From assembly GCF_000233955.1 (NCBI RefSeq), contig NZ_JH376599.1, positions 64,277-128,276 of the forward strand: a stretch of 64,000 bases of DNA, in the 5' to 3' direction. Each line of letters starts with the position of its first letter. Within the stretch, counting starts at the first letter, position 1. Below, in pieces: positions 36,295 through 44,758 of the stretch. The translations under genes were made by a program, and so were the position numbers. The DNA comes from Paraprevotella clara YIT 11840. GTDB taxonomy: Bacteria; Bacteroidota; Bacteroidia; Bacteroidales; Bacteroidaceae. The notes below the pieces were generated by a model. The model was given only the letters and a program-made list of their open reading frames with translations. It was not told where the DNA came from and did not search any database.

Positions 36295-37350
36295 ATGAGA
36301 AAAACAATTAATAGCAATAAACTGCAGTTTGATACAGTAAGATTCTGTACAAGTAGTGATAACATTTCATTGATTGAGGGTAAAGAGCATCTTTTCAAGC
36401 ATACACTTGATATGGAGACGGGAGAATTGTCAATTATAGAGTTTAACTCACAAGCCAATCAAAACAATCGTGCCCTTGTGCCCTTCTCCCTCTATATCCA
36501 TGCCAACAGACAGTCCAAGAGAATGACCATAGAGTTCTCCTCTAAATTGCTGTTGGAAGATTATCCCCTACTTATATCAGAGGACACCTTTCCGCAAGCA
36601 TTACGGAATATAGAGAGGTTGGGTATCTGCAAACTTAATGTGGAAGCCATTATTGAGGATTGCTCTTTCAATAAACTCCATGCTACAAAAGATGTGGATA
36701 TGGAACTCACAGAATCCATACTGAATACACTGAATCTATGCACAGGCGACTATCGCAGATATAACTGGAAGCGTTATATGGGAGAAAGTATCTGTTTCAA
36801 GAAAGATGTAAAGACAAAAGATTGTCAAGAGGAACTGAACATCTACAACAAAGAAGTGGAAATCCTCACAGGCAAGAACAAACCATTTCTAAAAATGGTG
36901 AGCAACCCGACAGAAATTATGGCGCATTATGAAAAGAAGACAAGGTTTGAACTGAAAATGGGAACGAAAAGGATGATTATGAAAAAGCTGAAAATATCCG
37001 ATACATCATACTACAATGTCATGCGTGGCAATCCGAATATCCTGTTGGAACAGTTTGATTGCATATTCACTCCCTCTGCCAATAGCAAGGCTGCTGATAC
37101 ATCACTTATTAATGGTTTTACCGACTATACCTTGTTCTGTACACTCTGTTTTCATAAATTCAACTTAAAGACAATAGAGCAGGATATAAAAGACAGGAGA
37201 CTGTATGGACCAAATTCACGATGTGCGTTGGGACGGGCAATGAACAAAGTAAAATCAATGGCTCATGCTTGGAATAAACAGCCCACGAATGCCAATAGCA
37301 TTATCGAAGAAATCAGGGAAAAACTGGAAAGCAAAAGTATGAACTTGTAA
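36295..37350 (+). CDS. Probable replication initiator (phage/plasmid gene II-type Rep)
   Basis: This 351-residue protein has a layout that resembles the gene II/X family of rolling-circle initiators: FDTVRF near the N-terminus, IHANRQSKRMTIEFSSKLL, a helical LRNIERLGICKLN segment, then basic strands (YMGESICFKKDVKT, EELNIYNKEVEI) and a TRFELKMGTKRM strand typical of the relaxase-like core. The exact catalytic Tyr is not assigned. It stands between the TOPRIM-like gene and int. An alternative is a replication-associated protein without nicking activity. Confidence 0.5.
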   Translation: MRKTINSNKLQFDTVRFCTSSDNISLIEGKEHLFKHTLDMETGELSIIEFNSQANQNNRALVPFSLYIHANRQSKRMTIEFSSKLLLEDYPLLISEDTFPQALRNIERLGICKLNVEAIIEDCSFNKLHATKDVDMELTESILNTLNLCTGDYRRYNWKRYMGESICFKKDVKTKDCQEELNIYNKEVEILTGKNKPFLKMVSNPTEIMAHYEKKTRFELKMGTKRMIMKKLKISDTSYYNVMRGNPNILLEQFDCIFTPSANSKAADTSLINGFTDYTLFCTLCFHKFNLKTIEQDIKDRRLYGPNSRCALGRAMNKVKSMAHAWNKQPTNANSIIEEIREKLESKSMNL

Positions 37351-37429
37351 GGCTAAAGATATGGTATTGGGAGTGTGTGGTAATTAACCAAATAATTGAA
37401 CACAATGTATATGAAAGCCTTGTTACGAA

Positions 37430-37448
37430 ATATGACAAGCCGTCATAT
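37430..37448. promoter_or_regulatory. Palindromic site upstream of int
   Basis: The perfect inverted repeat ATATGAC-aagcc-GTCATAT lies 106 bases before the integrase ATG. The same palindrome occurs twice near the right end of the element (46037-46055 and 46092-46110), suggesting a protein-binding site used by the element. Confidence 0.65.
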
Positions 37449-37553
37449 TATGCGATTCCAATCAGTACCAAATCACTTGAAAACAGTAAATGTACATGAT
37501 ATTGAGAGGAACGATTCTTGAAAGAAAAAATGATAGAATAAAAAAGTATTGAT

Positions 37554-38894
37554 ATGTGTAAGAAAGATTTTTTCTATTGTAAAGATGTAATCAGATTCTC
37601 CTTGAAGAATGCCACGAAGCCGATTTCCACAATCAGGCTTCGGGTAAATCTGCATGGTGAAAGACTGACATTCTATCTGCCTGTCGAGTACAAGATACAG
37701 CCCAAACATTGGGACAAGGAAATGGGGTGTGCCATAGAGGACAGCAAACGGAATCCCGACTTGAAAGGGAATATACGGCTGCAACTGATATTACGCAATA
37801 TCAACAAAGAGATTGAGAAAACCACCAATGCCCTAATCAAGGTGTTGGAGGAAATGAAATTACACGAAATCTATCCTACCGTGGATGCCGTGCGTACAAA
37901 GTTGCGTGAAGAATTGAACCAAGCTACAAAGGAAAAACGGATGTTTGCAGACTTCATCAGTTTCATGGAATATTACATTTCCCTCTGTAAGGACGGAACT
38001 ATACTGAACAGCAAAGGGGGAAGACTGGCAGCAGGTACAATACAGAGCTATGCTTCAACTCTGAAAATCGTAAAGCAGTATTGCGCCAACAGACGGATAA
38101 AGTTGAGATTGGACGGTGTAACCGTGAACTTCTACAATGACTTTGTGAAATTTATGAATGAAGCCAGCCATTCCCGTGGAAAATACAAGCCGAATGCGAT
38201 TGGAAAATTCGTCAAGAGCATAAAGGCTATGTTGCGGTATGCCTACGAGAACAACTATACCGCCAATGACGACTTTAAGCGCAAGGAGTTCAAAGTGTAT
38301 AAGGAAAATGTGGAAACGGTCTATCTGACGGAGAAAGAATTGGATAACCTCTACAATCTTGAACTCAACGAGGGTGAATCTTGTGTAAGGGACAGCTTCA
38401 TTGTATCAAGTTATACAGGGTTGCGCTATTCCGATATAGCACGCTTACAGCAGAAACACTTGGACTTTGACAACAAACTGCTAACGATTGTAACCCAAAA
38501 GACCAATACGCTTGTGGTAATCCCCATGCATCCCAAAGTGGAAGCCATTTTCCGCAAGTATGGAAACCAACCGCCTGCCGTGCAGTCCAACCAAAGCACA
38601 AACAGAATATTAAAAAAATTGTGCCGTAAGGCAGGAATCACTAACTTTGTCTCCGTGGTCGAGACATCGGGTGGAATTAAGCATGAGATTACCCATGAGA
38701 AGTGCGACATGGTAACCAGCCATACAGCCCGAAGAAGTTTCGCTACCAATGCTTACAGGGCAGGAATACCGAGCTTGTCTATCATGCAGATAACGGGACA
38801 CAGCACGGAAACCAGTTTTATGAAGTATATCAGAATATCCAAGGAAGAGAATGCGATTGCGTTAAGCAGGCATACGTTCTTTAATCATTTATAA
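37554..38894 (+). CDS. Tyrosine site-specific integrase
   Basis: This 446-residue integrase has an N-terminal arm-binding domain (RFSLKNATKPISTIRLRVNLHGERLTFYLPVEYKIQPKHWDK, the Bacteroides Arm-DNA-bind pattern), a SAM-like core-binding domain (about 130-230) and a catalytic domain. Visible catalytic residues are Arg291 (TGLRYSD), Lys316 (TQKTN), His390 and Arg393 (HTARRS), His416 (GHSTE) and Tyr425 (SFMKY). It should integrate the element at tRNA-Asp. A palindromic site lies just upstream. Confidence 0.95.
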   Translation: MCKKDFFYCKDVIRFSLKNATKPISTIRLRVNLHGERLTFYLPVEYKIQPKHWDKEMGCAIEDSKRNPDLKGNIRLQLILRNINKEIEKTTNALIKVLEEMKLHEIYPTVDAVRTKLREELNQATKEKRMFADFISFMEYYISLCKDGTILNSKGGRLAAGTIQSYASTLKIVKQYCANRRIKLRLDGVTVNFYNDFVKFMNEASHSRGKYKPNAIGKFVKSIKAMLRYAYENNYTANDDFKRKEFKVYKENVETVYLTEKELDNLYNLELNEGESCVRDSFIVSSYTGLRYSDIARLQQKHLDFDNKLLTIVTQKTNTLVVIPMHPKVEAIFRKYGNQPPAVQSNQSTNRILKKLCRKAGITNFVSVVETSGGIKHEITHEKCDMVTSHTARRSFATNAYRAGIPSLSIMQITGHSTETSFMKYIRISKEENAIALSRHTFFNHL

Positions 38895-38911
38895 ATTGAA
38901 ATCAATGTATT

Positions 38912-39952
38912 ATGACAGAAAATAAGATTGAACCGAACAGAAAAACCATTGCAGAATTTATATTCATTGCAGAACTTTCCTCTGAATGTATCTGCAAATA
39001 TGTGGAATTGGGAGAAAACAGCGAATCAGTGTTTGCTCTCTTTAATGACAAGATAAAGTGGAATATAGAAAAATTCTATGAGACATATCGAAAGGAATTA
39101 TATTACGAAAACGATTCCATGTTCAATGGCTACATTAATATAGATACAAAGACTGTTTCCAAAATATTCGATAATAAAATTCTGGATGAAGACGGCAATG
39201 AAATAAAGGTTTATACAGAAAACACCTATAAACTAAAAAAAGGAAAGACGGAAAAATACTACAAAAAACATCCACCAAAAATTGCAGAAAGTTTTGAAAG
39301 AACTAAGGCGTATGATAAGTATCTTGAACAAGAGTTTAATACTAGCGATTTGGCAGAAATCAATTATCTGAGTGTAAAAGACAATGGGACTTTTTTTACC
39401 TTGTTACAAACAAAATCCTTTTTGGATTCCTTATGTGAGGAAGCGGAAAAAGCCATAAAAGACAGCAAAAAATATGAAGAAGAATATGCAATCCGATTGA
39501 CACGCCTGATTGAGAAGCTCAAGGAATATTCTGAAATGATTATCTCTAAAGCTACACTAATCGAACTGGCTATTAGGGACTGGAGAACACGTGTAATGGA
39601 ATGCTCTCTTAAGGTATTAAAAGCAATGCCTGTCGAAAAAGTATCAGAATACAATCTTAAAACAAGAGCGTTTGTCTTGAAATCCCTTTTAACCACTCTT
39701 GATATTGGAAATTCCCAAGCCAATATTATACGGTTTATTGCAAACATAATTGGCACAAGCGAAGGAACAGTTAAAGGATATTTTATAGATTTCAGTAAGG
39801 ACAATCATGGCATGAAAAAAAAGGAGGCTTTCCAAAAGGAAATGGAAAATGCACTTAATATGTGTAATCTGCTCTCAACAGAATCCGAAAATAAAAGATA
39901 CGTAATACAACTCATAGATGCTATTAAAAAAATAAAGGATGCTCAAAAGTAA
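38912..39952 (+). CDS. Unknown helical protein of the element
   Basis: This 346-residue protein is mostly helical and charged, with a likely coiled-coil stretch at about residues 170-215 (EEAEKAIKDSKKYEEEYAIRL). A GTSEGTVKGYF segment near residue 285 resembles a turn in HTH proteins. I do not recognise the family. It lies 17 bases after int and 14 before the WYL gene, so it is probably in one unit with them. Confidence 0.6.
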   Translation: MTENKIEPNRKTIAEFIFIAELSSECICKYVELGENSESVFALFNDKIKWNIEKFYETYRKELYYENDSMFNGYINIDTKTVSKIFDNKILDEDGNEIKVYTENTYKLKKGKTEKYYKKHPPKIAESFERTKAYDKYLEQEFNTSDLAEINYLSVKDNGTFFTLLQTKSFLDSLCEEAEKAIKDSKKYEEEYAIRLTRLIEKLKEYSEMIISKATLIELAIRDWRTRVMECSLKVLKAMPVEKVSEYNLKTRAFVLKSLLTTLDIGNSQANIIRFIANIIGTSEGTVKGYFIDFSKDNHGMKKKEAFQKEMENALNMCNLLSTESENKRYVIQLIDAIKKIKDAQK

Positions 39953-39966
39953 TAAAAAGAAATAGT

Positions 39967-40872
39967 ATGCCTACAAAGAACACCATACGCAGACATTATC
40001 TGATAATCCGCAGAATATTGCGGAATGATTATCCAAGCAAACATATCCTGCTTGAATACATGAAGCAATATGACGTGGAAGTTGGAGAAAGGACTTTCCA
40101 AAGAGACTTGGCAGAGATACGCAGCAACTTCGACATTGAAATCATATATGATGAAAAGAAGAACGGCTACTTTGCACAGACTGACAGTACATTGGAATTA
40201 GACAAGTTACTGTATTTTATAGGATTGGCGGAAAGCTCGGATATTGTCCTCTCTACCATGAGGGATAAAAACAGGCTGCTGCAATATCTTGCTGTCAGCC
40301 CCGATCCCCGTGCAAAAGGAGTGGAACATATCGGGTGGCTGTTGAGGGCTATCCAAAATCAGACGGTTGTCCGCTTTTCCCATTATAATTACCAGTCGGG
40401 AGAAACCAAAGACTATACCGTCTGTCCCTACTTGCTGAAAGAGTTTGAGGGCATGTGGTATTTGTTTGCCTTTGTGGATAAGTTGAAATCGTTCCGTACA
40501 TTCGGATTGGACAGAATACACAATCTTATAACAACAGACGATGTGTTCCAACGAGAACCTGCATTGGAAGAAACTGCCAAACGCTTTGATGATGTGTATG
40601 GGCTTGTCTATGAACCCGACAACAATCCGACTGCCCCGATAGAAGAAGTCAGGTTGAAGGTCTCTCCTTCCATGTTGCCCTATCTCCATTCGTTGCCAAT
40701 CCATTCCTCACAGGTAATAGAGGGTGATGTTATCACCCTGCATCTGATAATCAATCCCGAATTGGAGAACAGGATAATGGGCTATGGAGAACATATAGAG
40801 GTGTTGTCTCCGTTGTCATTGAGGGAAAGCATAAAGAACAGAATACAAAAGATGTTATCCAATTATAAATGA
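39967..40872 (+). CDS. WYL-domain transcriptional regulator
   Basis: This 301-residue protein has an N-terminal winged HTH (IRRHYLIIRRILRNDYPSKHILLEYMKQYDVEVGERTFQRDLAEI) and a WYL domain (about residues 125-200: QNQTVVRFSHYNYQSGETKDYTVCPYLLKEFEGMWYLFAFVD, with the Trp-Tyr-Leu core). A WCX-like C-terminal part follows. WYL regulators often sense nucleic acid or nucleotide ligands and control defence genes. A shared promoter box in this element (TACGTC-N7-GTCG) is a candidate target, as inference. Confidence 0.9.
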   Translation: MPTKNTIRRHYLIIRRILRNDYPSKHILLEYMKQYDVEVGERTFQRDLAEIRSNFDIEIIYDEKKNGYFAQTDSTLELDKLLYFIGLAESSDIVLSTMRDKNRLLQYLAVSPDPRAKGVEHIGWLLRAIQNQTVVRFSHYNYQSGETKDYTVCPYLLKEFEGMWYLFAFVDKLKSFRTFGLDRIHNLITTDDVFQREPALEETAKRFDDVYGLVYEPDNNPTAPIEEVRLKVSPSMLPYLHSLPIHSSQVIEGDVITLHLIINPELENRIMGYGEHIEVLSPLSLRESIKNRIQKMLSNYK

Positions 40873-40963
40873 ATTATTGCCAGATTATTTGCATGAGCCG
40901 TTGCAGCAATGTAACGGTATTTTTTTGCCATTTTCTCGTCAGTGATGAAAGATATTAGACCAC

Positions 40964-40998
40964 CGACTTAAACTGACGTACCCCTAATCTTATCTTTG
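40964..40998 (+). promoter_or_regulatory. Promoter with element box, pointing antisense to the XRE gene
   Basis: The -7 box TATCTTTG (40991-40998) has CGAC-N7-GACGTA (40964-40980), the reverse of the box found at 43717 and 44708, in its -33 region. On the plus strand it points into the 3' end of the minus-strand XRE gene. It may yield an antisense RNA, or be left over from a lost gene. Confidence 0.45.
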
Positions 40999-41012
40999 CG
41001 GAAAAAACAGGC

Positions 41013-41246
41013 TTATATGTCAAAATTGATAGGAGGAAAGAAATCGGCAGGGGAACAATCGAAAAATTGTGCGATAAGGAAAACTTGGTGTACGCTGTAC
41101 TTTATGTCAAATTTATCGCTCTCCACCTGTCCTATGAAACTGGGTGAACATTCCAATATCGCAGCCAGTCCACGCTGCGATATGCCAAGTTCCTTTCGTT
41201 TCTCCCGAACCTTATTAATGACGAATAAATCGACCTTTGACTTCAT
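41013..41246 (-). CDS. XRE-family repressor-like protein
   Basis: This 77-residue single-domain protein is an HTH_3 domain (INKVREKRKELGISQRGLAAILECSPSFIGQVESDKFDIKYSV) with a short C-terminal tail. It is the only gene in the central part of the element on the minus strand, and diverges from the DUF1643 gene. It is a candidate regulator of the element. Confidence 0.88.
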   Translation of the reverse strand: MKSKVDLFVINKVREKRKELGISQRGLAAILECSPSFIGQVESDKFDIKYSVHQVFLIAQFFDCSPADFFPPINFDI

Positions 41247-41286
41247 AAAACCCTGTTTTCGAAACTGTAAAGTTGAAAAAAAGATT

Positions 41287-41294
41287 TATCTTTG
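41287..41294 (+). promoter_or_regulatory. -7 box of the DUF1643 gene
   Basis: TATCTTTG lies 40 bases before the ATG at 41334. The frame of the gene extends upstream into this box but should not be translated from there. Confidence 0.55.
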
Positions 41295-41333
41295 TGCTTA
41301 GTAATAATAAGCATACACAAAAGACAAAAGGTT

Positions 41334-41963
41334 ATGGGTAAGAAAATTATTGAAAAAGGATGGCTGTACGAGTATGAGGAAACAGCAGAAAGCCAAATAA
41401 TAAACGGCTATGAAGTTACAGGGGTAAGATATGTGTTGGGAGAGCTATTTGACACTTCTTGTAATAAAGCGTTAATCTGTATCGGTATAAATCCAAGTAC
41501 GGCAATACCTGAACAGCTTGACCCAACACTAAAAAGGGTACAGAAATATGCCAAAAGAAGCGGTGAATATGGAGCATGGTATATGCTGAATGTATATCCG
41601 CAACGTGCAACCAATCCCGATGATATGGATATAGACCCCAATATGGAAATACACCGTAACAATCTGATTGCTATAAAGAACTTGTTATCCGAAATCAAAG
41701 AAGCAGATGTATGGTGTGCTTGGGGTAATCTTATCGGAAAGAGGAAATACCTGTATGACTTGTTGTTTGGAAATAAAGAAAAAGATATTGACGGTATTAT
41801 CAGCCTGTTCAATGCAAACTATCACTTCAAGGCATACGAAGCTACTACGAAAGGGAATCCTAAACACCCTATTTTGATAGGGGAAAAAGCTGAATTGAGC
41901 AGTTTGGATGAAATCGGATTGAAAGAATTATCGGATAGAATTATTAATAACATTAAGAAATAG
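41334..41963 (+). CDS. DUF1643 family protein
   Basis: This 209-residue protein matches DUF1643 (KALICIGINPSTAIPEQLDPTLKRV, YGAWYMLNVYPQRATNPDDM, VWCAWGNLIGKRKYL, GNPKHPIL). This cytoplasmic family is spread through mobile elements and phages and has no settled function. It is related in outline to uracil-DNA glycosylase-like folds, which is my inference from the N-P-S and G-N-P-x-H-P segments. The ATG at 41334 follows the -7 box. Confidence 0.85.
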   Translation: MGKKIIEKGWLYEYEETAESQIINGYEVTGVRYVLGELFDTSCNKALICIGINPSTAIPEQLDPTLKRVQKYAKRSGEYGAWYMLNVYPQRATNPDDMDIDPNMEIHRNNLIAIKNLLSEIKEADVWCAWGNLIGKRKYLYDLLFGNKEKDIDGIISLFNANYHFKAYEATTKGNPKHPILIGEKAELSSLDEIGLKELSDRIINNIKK

Positions 41964-41967
41964 CATT

Positions 41968-43239
41968 ATGAAATTGAAGTATTTATTGGCTGCTTGTACA
42001 GCCTTTTTTCTTGTATCTTGCAGCAATGATGATGAACTGCCCCAACTGCCCCAACATGGTGATATTGTAGGGTTGAATATCAAAGATGCAAAGTATATCT
42101 ATACAAGTGGAACTAACACCCGTTCTTCTGCTGCCCAATATCGACAGATTAAGAAAGACGGTAGAGACATGGAATTATCATGGATTGACGATAAGGGTGA
42201 TACGGTTAGAATAAATGATTTGTCTAAAATATGGGATATTAATGAAACGTATCTGATGATAAACACAGAAAGACCTATAAATTATAAACCCTCATTTGAT
42301 GAGAATGGGAATATACTTCTTGATCCAATAATAGGTGGAGGACACTCTTACCTCATTAATAAAGAGACAGAAGCGATATATGATTTAGGTATAGGACTAA
42401 ATGGAGAGAACGCTATAACAGATAAACAAGAAAATATCTATGCAACGCAATATTCTGGTCTTGCCTTGTATAAAATCCATACACAAGATGTTACAAATTT
42501 GAGATTGGAAATGTATGCACAGGCTTCAGTACCCCAAGCTCAATTTGTTGTGAATAATAAAGGAATGTGCTTCTACGATTATAGATACATCCGTCCGTCA
42601 TATGGTATGCAGCAGTTTATCATTTCTAATTTTATCCCCCAAACAGAGTATGGAAATGCTTTTGTATCTCACGACAACGAAGATTTATATCTCACTGCTG
42701 TTAGTGGAGAACATGAATCTTACAAACTTGTAGTTAGCAAGCTAAATGAGAATAAAGAACTCCAAAGTCAAATTATGGCAGAAACGGAGTTTCTTGATTA
42801 CTGGGGAATATCACAGCCCAACGATATACAAGTGAAATGGAATGAACGCAGGGCTACAATGTTGATAAATGTTTATGGACGCACATACGAATATCAGTTT
42901 GCTACAAAGGCATTGACAGAAGTTTCAGCTAATTTGAATGGATTTTTTGCCACCGATCGTTCCACTTATGTCACAACAAATGCTTTATATGCGCGGAAAT
43001 CTGTGGATAAATTGGATATTATAGCATTAGAGGACTACAGTATCAAGGAATTGGACTTGTCAAGCAAAGGCATTGATTTTCGTTCCATTTACACAATGGG
43101 CGGTTCTGATTTATTGTATTTTGCAGGTTTTCAATATAGCACAAGCCAATCTGTTATCGGAACGATTGATATAGACGGTAATGTGGAAATTACGGAATCA
43201 ACACCTAATCCTATCACTAACATAATACAAATAAATTAG
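41968..43239 (+). CDS. Surface lipoprotein of the element, unknown function
   Basis: This 423-residue lipoprotein has lipobox LVSC (Cys18) followed by SNDDE, the surface-export signal. The mature part has repeating beta blades (GHSYLINKETEAIYDLG, TQYSGLALYKIHTQDV, AFVSHDNEDLYLTAVSG), suggesting a beta-propeller. No named family is recognised. It lies 4 bases after the DUF1643 stop and 3 before the MazG-like gene, so the three form one unit. Confidence 0.75.
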   Translation: MKLKYLLAACTAFFLVSCSNDDELPQLPQHGDIVGLNIKDAKYIYTSGTNTRSSAAQYRQIKKDGRDMELSWIDDKGDTVRINDLSKIWDINETYLMINTERPINYKPSFDENGNILLDPIIGGGHSYLINKETEAIYDLGIGLNGENAITDKQENIYATQYSGLALYKIHTQDVTNLRLEMYAQASVPQAQFVVNNKGMCFYDYRYIRPSYGMQQFIISNFIPQTEYGNAFVSHDNEDLYLTAVSGEHESYKLVVSKLNENKELQSQIMAETEFLDYWGISQPNDIQVKWNERRATMLINVYGRTYEYQFATKALTEVSANLNGFFATDRSTYVTTNALYARKSVDKLDIIALEDYSIKELDLSSKGIDFRSIYTMGGSDLLYFAGFQYSTSQSVIGTIDIDGNVEITESTPNPITNIIQIN

Positions 43240-43242
43240 GGT

Positions 43243-43650
43243 ATGAAAAAGCAGCTCAAACAATTAGAAGAATTTCATCGGGCTTTTGGCTTGTATATAA
43301 ACGAACAGCCAACTTTGCGCATCCCCCAAGATTTGCATGAACTTCGTATGCGTGTGATGAAAGAAGAAGTTGATGAATATGCAGAAGAATACGCAATCAC
43401 AGGAGATACAGAGGATGAACGGCTGCAAGCGGTAGCCAAAGAATTAGCCGATATAGCTTACACCTTGTTGGGAACAGTTGTCTCTCACGGATTGCAGGAC
43501 GAGTTTGAGCGTATCTTCGATGCGGTGCATGAAAGCAATATGAGCAAATTGGACGAAAATGGAAAACCGATTTATCGTGAAGACGGTAAGATACTAAAAT
43601 CAAGCCGTTACCATGAACCCGATTTGAGTTTCTTGAAAAATAAGAAATAA
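43243..43650 (+). CDS. MazG-like nucleotide pyrophosphohydrolase
   Basis: This 135-residue protein belongs to the all-alpha NTP pyrophosphatase superfamily. The metal-binding helices are visible as MKEEVDEYAEEY (Glu41, Glu42, Glu45) and KELADIAYTL (Glu67, Asp70). The C-terminal FDAVHESNMSKLDENGKPIYREDGKILK is typical of MazG-like/MazZ proteins of phages and mobile elements, which remove pyrophosphate from (d)NTPs. It is the last gene of the DUF1643-lipoprotein unit. Confidence 0.85.
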   Translation: MKKQLKQLEEFHRAFGLYINEQPTLRIPQDLHELRMRVMKEEVDEYAEEYAITGDTEDERLQAVAKELADIAYTLLGTVVSHGLQDEFERIFDAVHESNMSKLDENGKPIYREDGKILKSSRYHEPDLSFLKNKK

Positions 43651-43716
43651 TTTCTCTATACCAACCGCTATGATTATGAAAAATTGTAGCGGTTGTTTTT
43701 GTAAATAAACAAAACC

Positions 43717-43753
43717 TACGTCAAAAAATGTCGCAGGTCAAGTAATAACTTTG
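43717..43753 (+). promoter_or_regulatory. Promoter with element box, upstream of the DnaB-like gene
   Basis: The -7 box TAACTTTG (43746-43753) is preceded, 12 bp upstream, by TACGTC-aaaaaat-GTCG (43717-43733). The same box at the same distance precedes the gene pair at 44759. Confidence 0.6.
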
Positions 43754-43782
43754 CAATGTATTAATCATAAAAATTAGAAAAT

Positions 43783-44640
43783 ATGAAATGCTTTGGAAGA
43801 AATGGATTAGAGGGAACTAAAAAACCGAATATAAAATCGGGATTTCCTGAATTGGATAAAATAACAAATGGGTGGAACAATGGCGACTTGATTGTTATTG
43901 CTGCTCGTCCTGCAATGGGAAAGTCAGCCTTTGGAATGTCTTTATTAAAAGAAATAGCAGTAAAGAATAGAATACCTACGGCTTTCTTTTCTCTTGAAAT
44001 GTCAAGTAATCAAGCTATAAACAGATTACGTATGGTATTAAGCAAAGTGGATGGAGCGAAAATAAAGGTTTACGACAATGGTTATACGGATACTTTAAAC
44101 GAAGAAGAAAAACGCAGACTTGAAGATGCTGGAAAGCAAATGGATATTGCTCCTATTTACCTTGATGACTCTCCCTCTTTGTCCATACACGAATTATCCC
44201 AACAAGCAATCCGATTGGTTAGTGATTTTCAAATAAAACTGATTATTGTTGATTATCTACAATTAATGAACTCAGGACTTCTATTCTCAGATAGAAATGA
44301 GGAAATGGCTTATATTATACGTAGATTAAAAGCATTGGCTAAAGACTTGAATATCCCGATTATAGTATTCAGTCCAGTATATCGTAGAGAAAGTCGGGAG
44401 GAAATAGATGGTATACGTCCTCAATTAAGAGATTTACGTTGTGATGCCATTGAGCAGGATGCAGACATGATTTGTTTTATCCATCGTCCAGAATATTATA
44501 GAATTTATAATGATATAAATGGCAATGATTTACATGGTAAGGCAGAAATAATTGTTGCTAAAAATCGTAATGGAAATAGAGGAGATGTACTTTTAAAATT
44601 TAATGGAGGATATTCAAGTTTTGATAATTTAGATGAATAA
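43783..44640 (+). CDS. Stand-alone DnaB-type helicase C-terminal domain protein
   Basis: This 285-residue protein contains only the RecA-like motor domain of replicative helicases; the N-terminal DnaG-binding domain is absent. Walker A is ARPAMGKSA (residues 41-49), Walker B LIIVDYLQLM, and motif H4 DLRCDAIEQDADMICFIHRPEYY. The usual A-L-S-Q-L-x-R is replaced by VFSPVYRRES, so the polar Gln sensor is changed. It may help replicate the element or act in defence. It has its own promoter with the shared box. Confidence 0.85.
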   Translation: MKCFGRNGLEGTKKPNIKSGFPELDKITNGWNNGDLIVIAARPAMGKSAFGMSLLKEIAVKNRIPTAFFSLEMSSNQAINRLRMVLSKVDGAKIKVYDNGYTDTLNEEEKRRLEDAGKQMDIAPIYLDDSPSLSIHELSQQAIRLVSDFQIKLIIVDYLQLMNSGLLFSDRNEEMAYIIRRLKALAKDLNIPIIVFSPVYRRESREEIDGIRPQLRDLRCDAIEQDADMICFIHRPEYYRIYNDINGNDLHGKAEIIVAKNRNGNRGDVLLKFNGGYSSFDNLDE

Positions 44641-44707
44641 GCCATAGTAACTCATATCCATAGAGCCATTATTCCAATTACGGAGCAGTGGCTCTTTTTT
44701 CTGTACC

Positions 44708-44744
44708 TACGTCTAATTCTGTCGTAAGCACTGACCTACCTTTG
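44708..44744 (+). promoter_or_regulatory. Promoter with element box, upstream of the nucleotidyltransferase pair
   Basis: The -7 box TACCTTTG (44737-44744) is preceded, 12 bp upstream, by TACGTC-taattct-GTCG (44708-44724), as at the DnaB-like gene. The transcript would start only about 10 bases before the ATG at 44759. Confidence 0.62.
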
Positions 44745-44758
44745 TTGCAAAAAATCCC

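Noticed and set aside
40996-41301. 101-codon plus-strand frame opposite the XRE gene
   Set aside because: The minus-strand product is a clear HTH_3 protein, and the plus-strand product has no family features. The promoter pointing this way is recorded separately.
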